A stretch of DNA of 64,000 nucleotides from an uncultured Methanobacteriaceae archaeon (GCA_947259185.1 CAMYKT010000008.1:1-64000); one strand, 5' to 3'. Positions 1 through 8,118 are shown, counted from the stretch's first letter. Translations and numbers: made by a program. The notes: generated by a model not told the origin, from the letters alone.

Positions 1-246
1 AATAGCCATAAGTATATTCTGCTGGGTTTTTTTAGCAATATTGGCCCAGTCCCGCCTTACCAGCTCCAGGCCTTTTACCACTATATTTCCATCCTCCAGA
101 AGAGCGTATCTTTTCTTGGTAACAAAGAACCCTCTACTATAGAAACCCTCATATTCCAATTCCATACCTTTCGGTAAGTCAGGGTTAATATATTCTAAAA
201 ATTTAGAAACCTGAACTTTAATTTCAGATTCTAATTCACTCTGCAA
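1..246 (-). CDS. polB2: DNA polymerase family B, C-terminal split part (PolB2), N-terminal portion only
   Basis: The reverse strand reads without a stop to the window edge and encodes a segment typical of the palm/thumb of archaeal family-B polymerases: EFLxYINP-like, then LEYEGFYSRGFFVTKKRYAL, then KGLELVRRDW and a helix. In one-piece polymerases this lies just after the YxDTD catalytic motif, which is absent here. That matches the split PolB known in Methanothermobacter, where PolB1 carries the catalytic aspartates and PolB2 the C-terminal part. No ATG precedes the conserved region in this frame; a TTG at 246-244, overlapping the end of rps8e by 11 nt, is the likely start. The gene continues beyond position 1. 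The family call is firm and the exact start is inferred. Confidence 0.85.
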   Translation of the reverse strand, partial: MQSELESEIKVQVSKFLEYINPDLPKGMELEYEGFYSRGFFVTKKRYALLEDGNIVVKGLELVRRDWANIAKKTQQNILMAI

Positions 247-619
247 TCAGCACACCATTAATTACACCGTCTTGACCAGGTCGGGAAGTTACACGAACCT
301 TACCAGAGCTGGTTTCAACTACTGCACCTTTTGTAATTATATTACGCCTTACAAAGTTAGGATTAGCCAGGTTTTCAACAACATTTAAAATTTCAGCTAC
401 TTCCACCTTATTGGTTTCAGGATTAACTACATTAATCTTGGTATCAGTTGCTAATCGAACTTTTAAATTTCCGCCCTGGGTTCTGATTTTTCGGATTCTT
501 TTAGGGCCTATTTTAGTTTCTGCAGCTTCTCTTCCCAGTTCACATTTCTTCTTACCGCGGTTCATTTTCGCTCTTCCGCCGGTAGGTTTTTTCATAGATT
601 TACCTTGCCATATAGCCAT
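236..619 (-). CDS. rps8e: Small ribosomal subunit protein S8e
   Basis: This 127-residue protein has the full S8e signature: N-terminal WQGKSMKKPTGGR, a basic K/R-rich first half, KIRTQGGNLKVR in the middle, and a C-terminal NPNFVRRNIITKGAVVET stretch before the final VTSRPGQDGVINGVL. It is a structural protein of the archaeal/eukaryotic small ribosomal subunit. Length and ends match the archaeal family (about 125-130 residues). The start ATG is preceded by an AAGGTGA ribosome site. The stop overlaps the proposed TTG start of polB2, so the two genes are probably co-transcribed leftward. Confidence 0.97.
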   Translation of the reverse strand: MAIWQGKSMKKPTGGRAKMNRGKKKCELGREAAETKIGPKRIRKIRTQGGNLKVRLATDTKINVVNPETNKVEVAEILNVVENLANPNFVRRNIITKGAVVETSSGKVRVTSRPGQDGVINGVLIAE

Positions 620-1003
620 TATTTCACCTTGTTAGTTTAATTATATAATTTAACCCATACCTGATAGGTTAATGGAACCTAGATATAAAATTAAGATTCC
701 AAAATCAGTAAAAAACTGAATTTAAAGCACAACGAAATTAAATATTTATGTAGTAACTATTCATTAGTCATCAAGCTTTAAAAAGATTTTGTTTATTCTC
801 AAATTTAATAGTTACTAATTTCTATCTTATAACTCTTTTAAGATAGTTCTTAAATCAAAACTTGAGATTAATCTAATAATATTCTGCTTACATCATATTT
901 AAATATATTAAATTGTAATGATGAATTAGATTTAATTAATTTATAAATAAATTATTTTTAAAATTTTTTTTAAAAAACAACATTAACAATAACAGGTGTA
1001 GCA
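620..1003. promoter_or_regulatory. Divergent promoter region between rps8e and hypE
   Basis: This is a 384-nt, very AT-rich stretch with no credible reading frame. On the plus strand a TATA-like box (TTATAAATAA, 941-950) lies about 55 nt before hypE, whose ATG at 1004 is preceded by an AGGTG ribosome site at about 994-998. On the minus strand an ATTATATAAT element at about 640-649 precedes rps8e. No RNA gene or clear stem-loop was seen. Promoter calls rest on sequence pattern only. Confidence 0.5.
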
Positions 1004-2014
1004 ATGAAGATAGGGATGTCGCACGGTGCTGGCGGAGAAGTAATGCAGAATCTGATTTCCGATATAATACTCAAAAACATAAAAAACAAGAGAGTAAATG
1101 GTGGAGTAGGTTTAGATGACCTGGATGACGGTGCATCTATACCTTTAGGAGACCTGGAAATAGTCATAAGTACCGATGGACATACGGTGGACCCTTTATT
1201 TTTTCCAGGTGGAGACATTGGTAAACTATCTATTGCCGGTACGGTAAATGATATAGCGGTTATGGGTGCTAAACCTCTGGCCATTGCTAATGGAATGGTT
1301 ATTAGGGAAGGATTTTCTGCTGATGATCTGGAGACCATTGTAAAATCCATGGATGCTGTTTGCCAGGAAGCAGGGGTTTCCATAATCACTGGTGATACCA
1401 AGGTCATGGAACAGGGCAAACTGGACCAGATGATTATAACCACGACTGGTATTGGTGTGGTAAATAAAGGAGAAATTAAAAGAGACTCTTCTTTAAATGT
1501 AGGGGATAAAATAATCCTATCTGGAAGTGTAGGAGATCATGGGATGGCCTTAATGTCCTACAGGGAAGGTTTTGGATTTGACACCGATCTACAATCAGAT
1601 GTGGCCCCTATCTGGGAAATTGTGGAAACAGCACTGGCTATAGGTGGAGTGACCTCCATGAAAGATCCCACTAGAGGTGGACTGGCCAATGCATTAAATG
1701 AGATAGCTAATAAATCTGGAGTAGGTTTACTGGTTGAAGAAGATAAAATTCCTCTAAAAGAACCAGTAATTGCTGTTTCAGAAATGTTAGGAATAGACCC
1801 TTATGAAGTTGCCAATGAGGGAAAGGTAATTATGGGGGTTGAAAAAGAACTGGCTGATGAAACCCTGAATGCTATTAAAAAGACCAGATATGGCGCTAAA
1901 GCACAAATTATCGGTGAAGTGACTGAAGATAACCATGTTATTTTAGAAACTTCTTTAGGGGGAAAAAGGATTTTAGAAGCACCTATAGCAGATCCAGTGC
2001 CCAGAGTATGCTAA
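1004..2014 (+). CDS. hypE: Hydrogenase maturation protein HypE
   Basis: This 336-residue protein belongs to the PurM/ThiL/HypE ATP-binding superfamily. The N terminus has SHGAGGEVM, followed by DLDDGA, a GGDIGKLSIAGTVND block (dimer/ATP site) and DPTRGGLANALNEIA in the C-terminal domain. It ends in PRVC. In HypE the C-terminal Cys (usually PRIC) receives the carbamoyl group from HypF and is dehydrated to a thiocyanate, the source of the cyanide ligand of [NiFe]-hydrogenases. The tail here is intact with a conservative V for I. It stands alone, with no other hyp gene in view. The family call is firm. Confidence 0.96.
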   Translation: MKIGMSHGAGGEVMQNLISDIILKNIKNKRVNGGVGLDDLDDGASIPLGDLEIVISTDGHTVDPLFFPGGDIGKLSIAGTVNDIAVMGAKPLAIANGMVIREGFSADDLETIVKSMDAVCQEAGVSIITGDTKVMEQGKLDQMIITTTGIGVVNKGEIKRDSSLNVGDKIILSGSVGDHGMALMSYREGFGFDTDLQSDVAPIWEIVETALAIGGVTSMKDPTRGGLANALNEIANKSGVGLLVEEDKIPLKEPVIAVSEMLGIDPYEVANEGKVIMGVEKELADETLNAIKKTRYGAKAQIIGEVTEDNHVILETSLGGKRILEAPIADPVPRVC

Positions 2015-2106
2015 AAATTATTATTTAGCAAATTTTAAATACTCCTTTTAGTAATACATTTCCATAATTATCTTTTTATTTATTAATACATTTTGAAGGG
2101 GTTATA

Positions 2107-2511
2107 ATGGAAACTATTACTAAAAAAAGAATTGTAGCTTTTATTCTGGACTTTTTAATAATCACATCTATTATATGGATTCTTAACACGATTATTTATC
2201 CTCTGGTTATTGTAACCGGGATTTATGGAATCTTTAACTATAGTCTAATTTTCCTGGCAATTGTTATCATGGCTTATTTTACTTATCTGGAGAAATCTAA
2301 AACCAGCACCCTGGGAAAAAATATTATGGGAATTCACGTAGAAGCTGAACAGGGTGAATTAACATACCATAAAACATTTATTCGCAACTTATCTAAAATA
2401 TTATGGTTTCCTTTAGTTCTGGATTTGATAGGGGGACTTTTATTAAAAAATGGTTCTATTAGACTTTTAGATAAATATGCTAAAACAAAAGTTGTTCTAT
2501 CGGATAGATAA
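2107..2511 (+). CDS. RDD-family small membrane protein
   Basis: The protein has 134 residues. RDD-domain landmarks are visible: KRIVAFILDFLII at the start (the R and D of the first helix), STLGKNIMGIHV after the second helix, RNLSKILWFP, and RLLDKYAKTKVV at the end. There are three hydrophobic segments at about residues 10-30, 35-58 and 95-112. RDD proteins are poorly understood membrane proteins, some proposed to act in transport. The ribosome site AAGGGG lies 7 nt before the ATG. It is followed by T-rich DNA suggesting its own termination. Family recognised; function unknown. Confidence 0.8.
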   Translation: METITKKRIVAFILDFLIITSIIWILNTIIYPLVIVTGIYGIFNYSLIFLAIVIMAYFTYLEKSKTSTLGKNIMGIHVEAEQGELTYHKTFIRNLSKILWFPLVLDLIGGLLLKNGSIRLLDKYAKTKVVLSDR

Positions 2512-2640
2512 ACATTAAATTTTTTTATTTTTACTTTTTATCTCTTTAATTTAACTAAATTTTTTTTATTTGTGTTAAACTATAATTTTTGACATGCATC
2601 AGGCTGTTGGGGGTATGATTTAATAAATTTAATAGCAGAA

Positions 2641-2652
2641 TTTTATATAAAG
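2641..2652 (+). promoter_or_regulatory. TATA box for the DUF5654 gene
   Basis: TTTTATATAAAG lies 47-58 nt before the ATG at 2699, giving a predicted transcription start near 2675 and a short leader with a GGGGTGA ribosome site. The rest of 2512-2698 is AT-rich with no coding potential and several T-runs that could terminate the upstream gene. Confidence 0.5.
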
Positions 2653-2698
2653 TTCCTACATAATTTATAATAATTTTAAGTATTTTAGGGGTGAAAAG

Positions 2699-2962
2699 AT
2701 GAAAGGTGAAGTTTCAGAAGTAAAAAGTCAGGTAATGGATACAATTGCAACTTTAGTGACCACGGCTTTCGGTTTAATTGCTGCTTTAGCCTGGAATGAT
2801 GCAATTCAAGCATTGATAACTCAATGGTTAGGTGAAACAGATGGTTTAACTGGTCTTCTGATTTATGCGGTTGTAATAACCATCTTAGCAGTTGCTGCTA
2901 CCATATTAATTGCCAGGTTAATTGCAAAACCTGCGGTACAGGCAGTTAGAATTGTGGAATGA
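2699..2962 (+). CDS. DUF5654 family membrane protein
   Basis: This 87-residue protein has a charged N terminus (MKGEVSEVKSQ) and two predicted membrane helices, one around LVTTAFGLIAALAWNDAIQ and one around LLIYAVVITILAVAATILIA. The AWNDAIQ motif in the first helix and overall size match DUF5654 proteins, which are common in Methanobacteriales and other Euryarchaeota and have no known function. It has its own TATA box and a strong ribosome site, so it is probably a single-gene unit. Residues 45-48 (GETD) form a short loop between the helices. Confidence 0.75.
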   Translation: MKGEVSEVKSQVMDTIATLVTTAFGLIAALAWNDAIQALITQWLGETDGLTGLLIYAVVITILAVAATILIARLIAKPAVQAVRIVE

Positions 2963-3050
2963 TTTTTTATTCCACTTTTTTCATTATTTTCCATGAAATG
3001 ATGTTCAGTGATTAACAAAAATTTTGAAGTTAATTTAATTGAAGGTAGTT

Positions 3051-4040
3051 ATGAAAGCAATAGATACCATAAACCTGGTAAAAAAATTTGGCAAGCTGAC
3101 CGCTGTAGATAGGGTGAATCTTAAGGTAGATCAGGGTGAAATATTTGGATTACTAGGACCTAACGGCGCTGGAAAAAGTACATTCATCTCTATGTTGTGT
3201 ACTATTTTGAAACCATCATCTGGAACGGCCAGGGTGGAAGGCTATGATATTATTAGTGAGGCAGCAGATGTGCGACGTTCCATAGGCATAGTTTTCCAGG
3301 ATCCCAGTATAGATGATAAGCTTACGGGAAGGGAGAATATGGAATTACATGCTGATTTATATAATGTGCCCCGTGAGGTGATGCACTCCCGTATAGATGA
3401 GGTACTGCATTTAGTTGAGTTAGAGGACCGTGCTTCAAGCTATGTTAACACTTATTCAGGAGGTATGAGGCGTAGGTTGGAGATAGCAAGGAGTCTGATA
3501 CATTATCCTAAAGTATTATTCCTGGATGAGCCCACTTTAGGCCTGGATCCACAAAGTCGCGACCATATTTGGGATTATATAATGGATTTAAAAAAAAGGG
3601 AGAATATTACCATCATTCTTACCACGCATTACATGGAAGAAGCAGATAAACTCTGTGATAGGATAGCTATTATTGACCGGAGCAGTATTATTGCCCTGGA
3701 TACTCCACAAAACCTTAAGAATGAGTTGGGGGGTGAAAATATTATCATAGAGTCCAGTGATAATGATCTTTTAGCTAATAAACTTTCTGAAGTTGAACTA
3801 GCTGATAATATTTTTAAAACAGATAAAGAACTAAATTTGAGTGTTAAAAATTCTCATACTTCTTTGGCACGTATAGTTGAATTATCAGTTTCATTAGGAG
3901 TTTCTATAGAGACTATTTCTATTAGAGAGCCTGATTTGAATGATGTGTTTATGTATTTCACTGGGAGGGAAATCCGTGATGGTGGTAAAGTCCAGGATCT
4001 CACAGGAATGGGTGCAAGAGTTATGGGGAGGGTAAAATAA
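3051..4040 (+). CDS. ABC transporter ATP-binding protein, DrrA (daunorubicin-exporter) type
   Basis: This is a 329-residue ATPase. From the ATG at 3051: Walker A GPNGAGKST at residues 36-44, Q-loop VFQDP at about 81-85, signature YSGGM at 135-139, Walker B VLFLDEPT at about 155-162 and H-loop TTHYMEEAD with H193. A C-terminal extension of about 110 residues with IREPDLNDVFMYFTGRE is typical of DrrA-like ATPases. An in-frame TTG lies 12 nt upstream (3039), but AGGT at 3043-3046 fits the ATG at 3051 better. The last codons overlap the presumed start of the permease, so the two form one exporter operon. Substrate unknown. Confidence 0.93.
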   Translation: MKAIDTINLVKKFGKLTAVDRVNLKVDQGEIFGLLGPNGAGKSTFISMLCTILKPSSGTARVEGYDIISEAADVRRSIGIVFQDPSIDDKLTGRENMELHADLYNVPREVMHSRIDEVLHLVELEDRASSYVNTYSGGMRRRLEIARSLIHYPKVLFLDEPTLGLDPQSRDHIWDYIMDLKKRENITIILTTHYMEEADKLCDRIAIIDRSSIIALDTPQNLKNELGGENIIIESSDNDLLANKLSEVELADNIFKTDKELNLSVKNSHTSLARIVELSVSLGVSIETISIREPDLNDVFMYFTGREIRDGGKVQDLTGMGARVMGRVK

Positions 4041-4789
4041 GCGAATTTCGAGGCATTTATGCGTTATGGCGCCGTGAACTTAAACGTTTTATTCGGGATC
4101 GTACACGGCTAGTTAGTTCAGTAATTACGCCCATACTGTGGCTTGTAATCTTTGGGACTGGCTCAGGGTTTTCTCTGGAATTGACTGGGTTTGATTATAC
4201 TCAATTTTTGTTGCCGGGTATTATTGCACAGACCCTCCTTTTTACATCCATTTTTCTGGGTATATCTGTGATTTGGGATCGGCAGTTTGGGTTTATGAAG
4301 GAAATTATGGTTTCACCAATCAGCAGAGTCTCCATTTTTGCAGGTAAAATGTTTGGTGTGGGTACCGCCGCTATTATCCAGGGAGCTATAGTAATTTTAC
4401 TGGGAGTTCTTATTGGAGTACCTTTAAGTTTGCATGCAGTAACGCTAGCCATACCTTTAATGATAATTATTACAGTGGGTCTCACCTGCATAGGTTTAGT
4501 TATAGCCAGTCTCATGACCAGTTTGGAAAGCTTTGGAACGATTGTAACCTTTGTTAACCTGCCCATGTTTTTTCTTAGCGGGGCATTATTTCCGGTTACA
4601 AATTTGCCTTCATGGATGAGGTGGGCCTTTTATATAAACCCACTGACCTATGGTGTTGATGCTTTACGAGGGGTTATGATAAGCGGATGGCAGACTATAG
4701 TACCCATGTACCTAAACATTTTGATTATATGTTCTTTTGATGTGGTTATGATAGTTATTGGAACCTATCTCTTCAGTAGAAGACAATAA
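4037..4789 (+). CDS. ABC-2 type permease, DrrB type, with a probable ATA start codon
   Basis: The frame is open from 3989 and encodes, from the ATA at 4037, SEFRGIYALWRRELKRF, then the conserved cytoplasmic and first membrane segment (TPILWLVIFG), and continues through six hydrophobic segments to 4789. Read this way the protein has 250 residues, the normal ABC-2/DrrB length. No ATG, GTG or TTG exists upstream of the conserved N terminus; the first is a TTG at 4181, which would delete the first membrane helix. GGGAGGG at 4025-4031 is a good ribosome site for 4037, and the ATAA overlap with the ATPase stop mimics the usual ATGA junction. The C-terminal half has FLSGALFP and INPLTYGVDALRG, typical of the family. 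Confidence 0.85.
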   Translation: MSEFRGIYALWRRELKRFIRDRTRLVSSVITPILWLVIFGTGSGFSLELTGFDYTQFLLPGIIAQTLLFTSIFLGISVIWDRQFGFMKEIMVSPISRVSIFAGKMFGVGTAAIIQGAIVILLGVLIGVPLSLHAVTLAIPLMIIITVGLTCIGLVIASLMTSLESFGTIVTFVNLPMFFLSGALFPVTNLPSWMRWAFYINPLTYGVDALRGVMISGWQTIVPMYLNILIICSFDVVMIVIGTYLFSRRQ

Positions 4790-4856
4790 TTGCTGAAAAA
4801 ATTTAAAAAAAATATTCAATTTATTCATAAAAAAAGAAGGATTTATTGATTTGTAT

Positions 4857-5402
4857 TTAAGTCCAGCTATAAGGGTTAAATTCAGAAGGCGGAATATACA
4901 TGATTTCTGCATAGCCTTTTTTCAGTAATTCAGCATTGATATTGGTATTTCCTACATAAACCACGGCCAGAACACGTCCATAGCGATCATGATTTTTTTT
5001 ATCATCGATATCCAGATACACGGTTTTACCCAGACACCTATCTTTTATGAAATTCTTGGCTTCCTGATACCCTGGTTCTCCTCTTTCTGGAGTATTGACT
5101 CCCACCAACCTTATTCTACCTATTCCATCCACATCCAGGGTGTCCCCATCCACCACATAGTTACATATGCCGCTTTTCTCGTAATGTGGGGGTTTTTGTG
5201 CATGGGATTCATTAATAAGGTTTATTTCATTTTCAATTGAGGAATTATTTAAAAGAGATTCGCTGGATGAAAGATTAATATCAGGTGCATCATAAGGAAT
5301 TTCAGAAATACTATTATCAGTCACACGACCGGCTATAAAAACCGATAATAACATTATAATTAATATAATATAATATTTTTTCAATGGATTTTTAGGTAAC
5401 AT
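4857..5402 (-). CDS. Membrane-anchored thermonuclease-family (SNase-like) protein
   Basis: The 181-residue protein has an N-terminal hydrophobic segment (YYIILIIMLLSVFIAG, about residues 10-25), a polar linker, then a staphylococcal-nuclease fold: VVDGDTLDVDG (calcium-binding Asp), RLVGVNTPERGEPG (catalytic Arg and Glu) and DRYGRVLA (second catalytic Arg). All catalytic residues appear present. It is probably an extracytoplasmic Ca2+-dependent nuclease anchored by its uncleaved N-terminal helix. The end (KGYAEIMYIPPSEFNPYSW) is the usual SNase C-terminal helix. It converges with the exporter operon, with 67 nt between stops. Confidence 0.9.
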   Translation of the reverse strand: MLPKNPLKKYYIILIIMLLSVFIAGRVTDNSISEIPYDAPDINLSSSESLLNNSSIENEINLINESHAQKPPHYEKSGICNYVVDGDTLDVDGIGRIRLVGVNTPERGEPGYQEAKNFIKDRCLGKTVYLDIDDKKNHDRYGRVLAVVYVGNTNINAELLKKGYAEIMYIPPSEFNPYSWT

Positions 5403-5514
5403 AGATATCTAACCTATATTATTAAAGCAATAACATATAATCTTTATTATTAATAAAAACAGGTGAAGCTTTCTTAAATAAAATCAGGTATAAAAATATA
5501 TTTGGATTATAACT

Positions 5515-5536
5515 CTGATTATTTCCCTATAATCAG
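5515..5536. repeat. Perfect inverted repeat, 8-bp arms with 6-nt spacer
   Basis: CTGATTAT, then TTCCCT, then ATAATCAG. The arms are exact reverse complements. It lies between the divergent thermonuclease and Cas4-like genes and could be an operator or a short RNA hairpin. No T-run follows it, so it is not an obvious terminator. Role unknown. Confidence 0.45.
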
Positions 5537-5664
5537 GGGCTCTAATTTTATCAACTAAACTGATATTCTATTTATTTAAGAAATGAATATTTAATAGATT
5601 CCATAATATAACTAATATGAATTATTAATCTAAAATAAATTGTACAGTTAAGTCAGGTTATTAC

Positions 5665-5754
5665 ATGGATTTGAAATCAATAGATTGGAAGGAACTCCTG
5701 GTTGCTTTAATCCTGGGCATATTACTAACCTTATTTCTAAGGTGGGGGTTTTAA
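5665..5754 (+). CDS. Small single-span membrane peptide (29 aa), hypothetical
   Basis: An ATG frame encodes 29 residues: a charged start (MDLKSIDWKE), one strongly hydrophobic stretch (LLVALILGILLTLFL) and a short positive end (RWGF). AGGT lies about 9 nt before the ATG. The composition is that of a real one-helix membrane peptide, and the W/K/E start and RWGF end resemble small proteins annotated in related methanogens, but no family is recognised. Coding status is inferred from composition and ribosome site only. Confidence 0.5.
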   Translation: MDLKSIDWKELLVALILGILLTLFLRWGF

Positions 5755-5828
5755 TATTTATATAGTAGATCATCTCCTTTAATAATTCAAATAACTAAAA
5801 AAAAGCTTAAAATGAATTGAGGTATTAA

Positions 5829-6488
5829 ATGCAGCAAATAGATGCAAAACCCCATCCTTCCATAAAAGGAGTCATGATTATAGATGGAAAAAATAATTTT
5901 CCAATCAGTTGGCTTAATCAACAGGGTTACTGTGAGTATAGCATATATTTAGAGAATGTAAGGGGCATTGAAACCGAACCCACCATTGAAATGAAGCAAG
6001 GCCAGGCTATTCACCAGGAACTGGAAAATGATTTCAAAAAAGATGCAGAAATCATAGACTTTAAAGAAATGATGAAACTGTCCCAAACTCAGGAGATCCT
6101 GAGTAGAGAAATGTATGTATCATCACCTAAATTCGGAATCCGGGGCTTAATAGATGAAATATGGCTAACACCAGATGAATTTATTATAATTGATGATAAA
6201 CCAGGGTCATTTGCTTATAATTCAACCATTAACCAGGTTTTTGGATATTGTCTGGCATTTAAAGATACCATCGGTGCTGATGATAGAAAAATTTCAGGGG
6301 CTTTACGCCAGAGAGGGACCAGTAACATATTCTGGATGCAGGAATTTAATGAGGAATCCCAAAGGAGGATTCAAAAAATACTGGAAAGAATGCAGAATCT
6401 ATTAAAGGGGTCCAAACATTTTTTACCCACCAATAACCCTCGAAAATGTGCAAAATGCAGATTTAATAGTTTTTGTGAATTTGGATAA
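5829..6488 (+). CDS. Cas4-like PD-(D/E)XK nuclease with iron-sulfur cysteines, not next to CRISPR
   Basis: This 219-residue protein has the RecB/Cas4 nuclease layout: one Cys at about C35, H62 in GQAIHQELEN, D109 in RGLIDEIW, D122-x-K124 in IIDDKPG, and Q136...Y140 (QVFGY). Near the C terminus three cysteines (C207, C210, C216 in CAKCRFNSFC) complete a 1+3 Cys set that in Cas4 binds a 4Fe-4S cluster. No cas1, cas2 or repeat array is nearby. Solo Cas4-like proteins are known in archaea and viruses and probably act in DNA-end processing. The catalytic set looks complete. GAGGT at 5819-5823 with ATG 5829 is a fair start. Confidence 0.85.
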   Translation: MQQIDAKPHPSIKGVMIIDGKNNFPISWLNQQGYCEYSIYLENVRGIETEPTIEMKQGQAIHQELENDFKKDAEIIDFKEMMKLSQTQEILSREMYVSSPKFGIRGLIDEIWLTPDEFIIIDDKPGSFAYNSTINQVFGYCLAFKDTIGADDRKISGALRQRGTSNIFWMQEFNEESQRRIQKILERMQNLLKGSKHFLPTNNPRKCAKCRFNSFCEFG

Positions 6489-6779
6489 TACAAATTGGTG
6501 CTCAGATAGAATTAAATATCAATCATGGTACAGAATTTATTAATAAAATTTAAGAATGAAGTTTAAATGATTTTTATTAAGGGCATTTTTTATTTTTTCA
6601 TAAAATAATTGTCTATGTTTTTATCAGGAATTAAGAAGAACATAGTATAGTTTAAATGTATTAAATACTAATATAATATAAGAATTAATTGGTTTTGGTT
6701 ATTTTGCTATTTTAGTTATTCTAATTATTGAGCTGAATAATTAATAATCATATTTTTTTAAATAATTAAGGAAGATATT

Positions 6780-8075
6780 ATGGATCAATTACTATTTGAA
6801 GAATTAGATTTATCTAAAGAAATGAAAAAAGCTATTGAAGATATTGGTTTTGAAGAAGCAACACCAATTCAGTCACTTACTATTCCTCATGTTTTAGCAG
6901 GTGAAGATGTTATTGGTCAGGCCCAAACCGGTACTGGTAAAACTGCTGCATTTGGGATTCCGGTATTAGAAAAGGTTTATGTTCCTGATAACTCAGTACA
7001 GGCCATTGTTTTATGTCCCACCAGGGAGCTTTGTATACAGGTAGCAGAAGAAATTGTAAAGCTATCCAAGTACATGAAAAAGGTAAAAGTACTCCCTATA
7101 TATGGAGGACAGCCTATAGGAAGACAGATTCGAGCACTAAATAAAGGTGTACACATTGTCATTGGAACCCCGGGAAGGGTAATGGACCATTTACAAAGAG
7201 GCACCCTGAAACTTGATGGTGTGGAAATGGTGGTTCTGGATGAAGCAGATGAAATGCTGGATATGGGATTTAGAGATGACATAGAAGAAATTTTAAGATT
7301 TGTTCCTAAAAAAAGGCAGACTTTACTATTCTCTGCAACCTTATCCAAGGATATTCTCAGATTAACTAAAAAATATCAAAAGAATCCCCAATTTTTAAAA
7401 GTACCTCATCATCATCTTTCTGCTCCTAAAATAGAGCAGAGCTATTTTGAAGTAAATGAGAAAATGAAAGCAGAGCTATTGTCTCGTTTAATGGATATCC
7501 ATGATATTAAACTGGCCCTGGTTTTCTGTAACACCAAAAGAAGAGTTGACCGTTTAGTCAAAGACCTTAAAACCAGAGGTTATTTTGTGGATGGTATACA
7601 CGGTGATATGAGGCAGGCTCAGAGGGACAGAGTAATGAATAAATATCGTAATGGAAAAATTGATATCCTGGTTGCTACTGATGTGGCTGCCAGAGGAATT
7701 GATGTTCCTGATGTGGAAGCAGTATTCAACCACGATGTTCCTAATGATACCGAATACTATGTACACCGAATAGGTAGGACTGGACGTGCTGGTAAACAGG
7801 GAAGATCATTTACCTTTGTATCTGGTAAAGAAATATACAAATTAAGAGATATTCAGCGTTATACCAAAACTAAAATAAAACAGGAAAGAATTCCTTCCGT
7901 AGGGGATATTGAGAAAATAAAAATTGATCTGGTACTGGAAAAAATCAAAAACAGCATCCAGAATGATAATCTGGACAATTATATCCATACCGTGGAAGGC
8001 TTGATTGAAATCGGTTTTAATTCTCTGGATATTTCGGCCGCATTATTAAAAATTATTAAAGAAAAAGAACTTTAG
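6780..8075 (+). CDS. DEAD-box RNA helicase
   Basis: The protein has 431 residues and the complete DEAD-box motif set: Q motif (FEEATPIQ, about 24-31), motif I AQTGTGKT (48-55), PTREL (80-84), TPGR (130-133), DEAD (154-157), SAT (185-187), LVFCNTK, ARGIDVPDVE (motif V) and HRIGRTGRAG (motif VI). The tail after motif VI is short and somewhat acidic, with no RNA-binding C-terminal domain. It resembles the CshA/DeaD-type helicase common in methanogens, which unwinds RNA in cold adaptation, ribosome assembly or decay. It is a single-gene unit followed by a hairpin terminator. Upstream 6489-6779 is AT-rich and empty. Confidence 0.95.
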   Translation: MDQLLFEELDLSKEMKKAIEDIGFEEATPIQSLTIPHVLAGEDVIGQAQTGTGKTAAFGIPVLEKVYVPDNSVQAIVLCPTRELCIQVAEEIVKLSKYMKKVKVLPIYGGQPIGRQIRALNKGVHIVIGTPGRVMDHLQRGTLKLDGVEMVVLDEADEMLDMGFRDDIEEILRFVPKKRQTLLFSATLSKDILRLTKKYQKNPQFLKVPHHHLSAPKIEQSYFEVNEKMKAELLSRLMDIHDIKLALVFCNTKRRVDRLVKDLKTRGYFVDGIHGDMRQAQRDRVMNKYRNGKIDILVATDVAARGIDVPDVEAVFNHDVPNDTEYYVHRIGRTGRAGKQGRSFTFVSGKEIYKLRDIQRYTKTKIKQERIPSVGDIEKIKIDLVLEKIKNSIQNDNLDNYIHTVEGLIEIGFNSLDISAALLKIIKEKEL

Positions 8076-8091
8076 ATTTCCCTGTAAATAA

Positions 8092-8118
8092 ATCCTGAAT
8101 TTTATATTTTTTCAGGAT
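8092..8118 (+). terminator. Hairpin terminator after the DEAD-box helicase
   Basis: ATCCTGAA (8092-8099) and TTCAGGAT (8111-8118) are exact reverse complements with an 11-nt AT loop, followed at once by T-rich DNA (TTTTTTATTTTT from about 8125). It lies 17 nt after the helicase stop. Stem plus T-run is terminator-like; in archaea the T-run alone may suffice. Confidence 0.55.

Larger units (their letters stand above)
5403..5828. other. Intergenic region with a palindrome and a short open frame
   Basis: These 426 nt lie between the divergent nuclease genes. They contain an 8-bp perfect inverted repeat (5515-5536) and one short open frame listed separately (5665-5754). The rest is AT-rich; TATA-like runs occur on both strands (for instance TATAAAAATATA near 5490). 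No tRNA or other RNA pattern was recognised. Confidence 0.5.

Noticed and set aside
4201..4566. Minus-strand frame opposite the ABC-2 permease
   Set aside because: The composition is that of a shadow of a membrane protein gene, with no ribosome site, and the plus-strand gene has recognisable motifs.
5829..6488. CRISPR-associated Cas4 as part of a CRISPR locus
   Set aside because: No cas1, cas2 or repeat array in the surrounding 10 kb, so only the Cas4-like nuclease fold is claimed.
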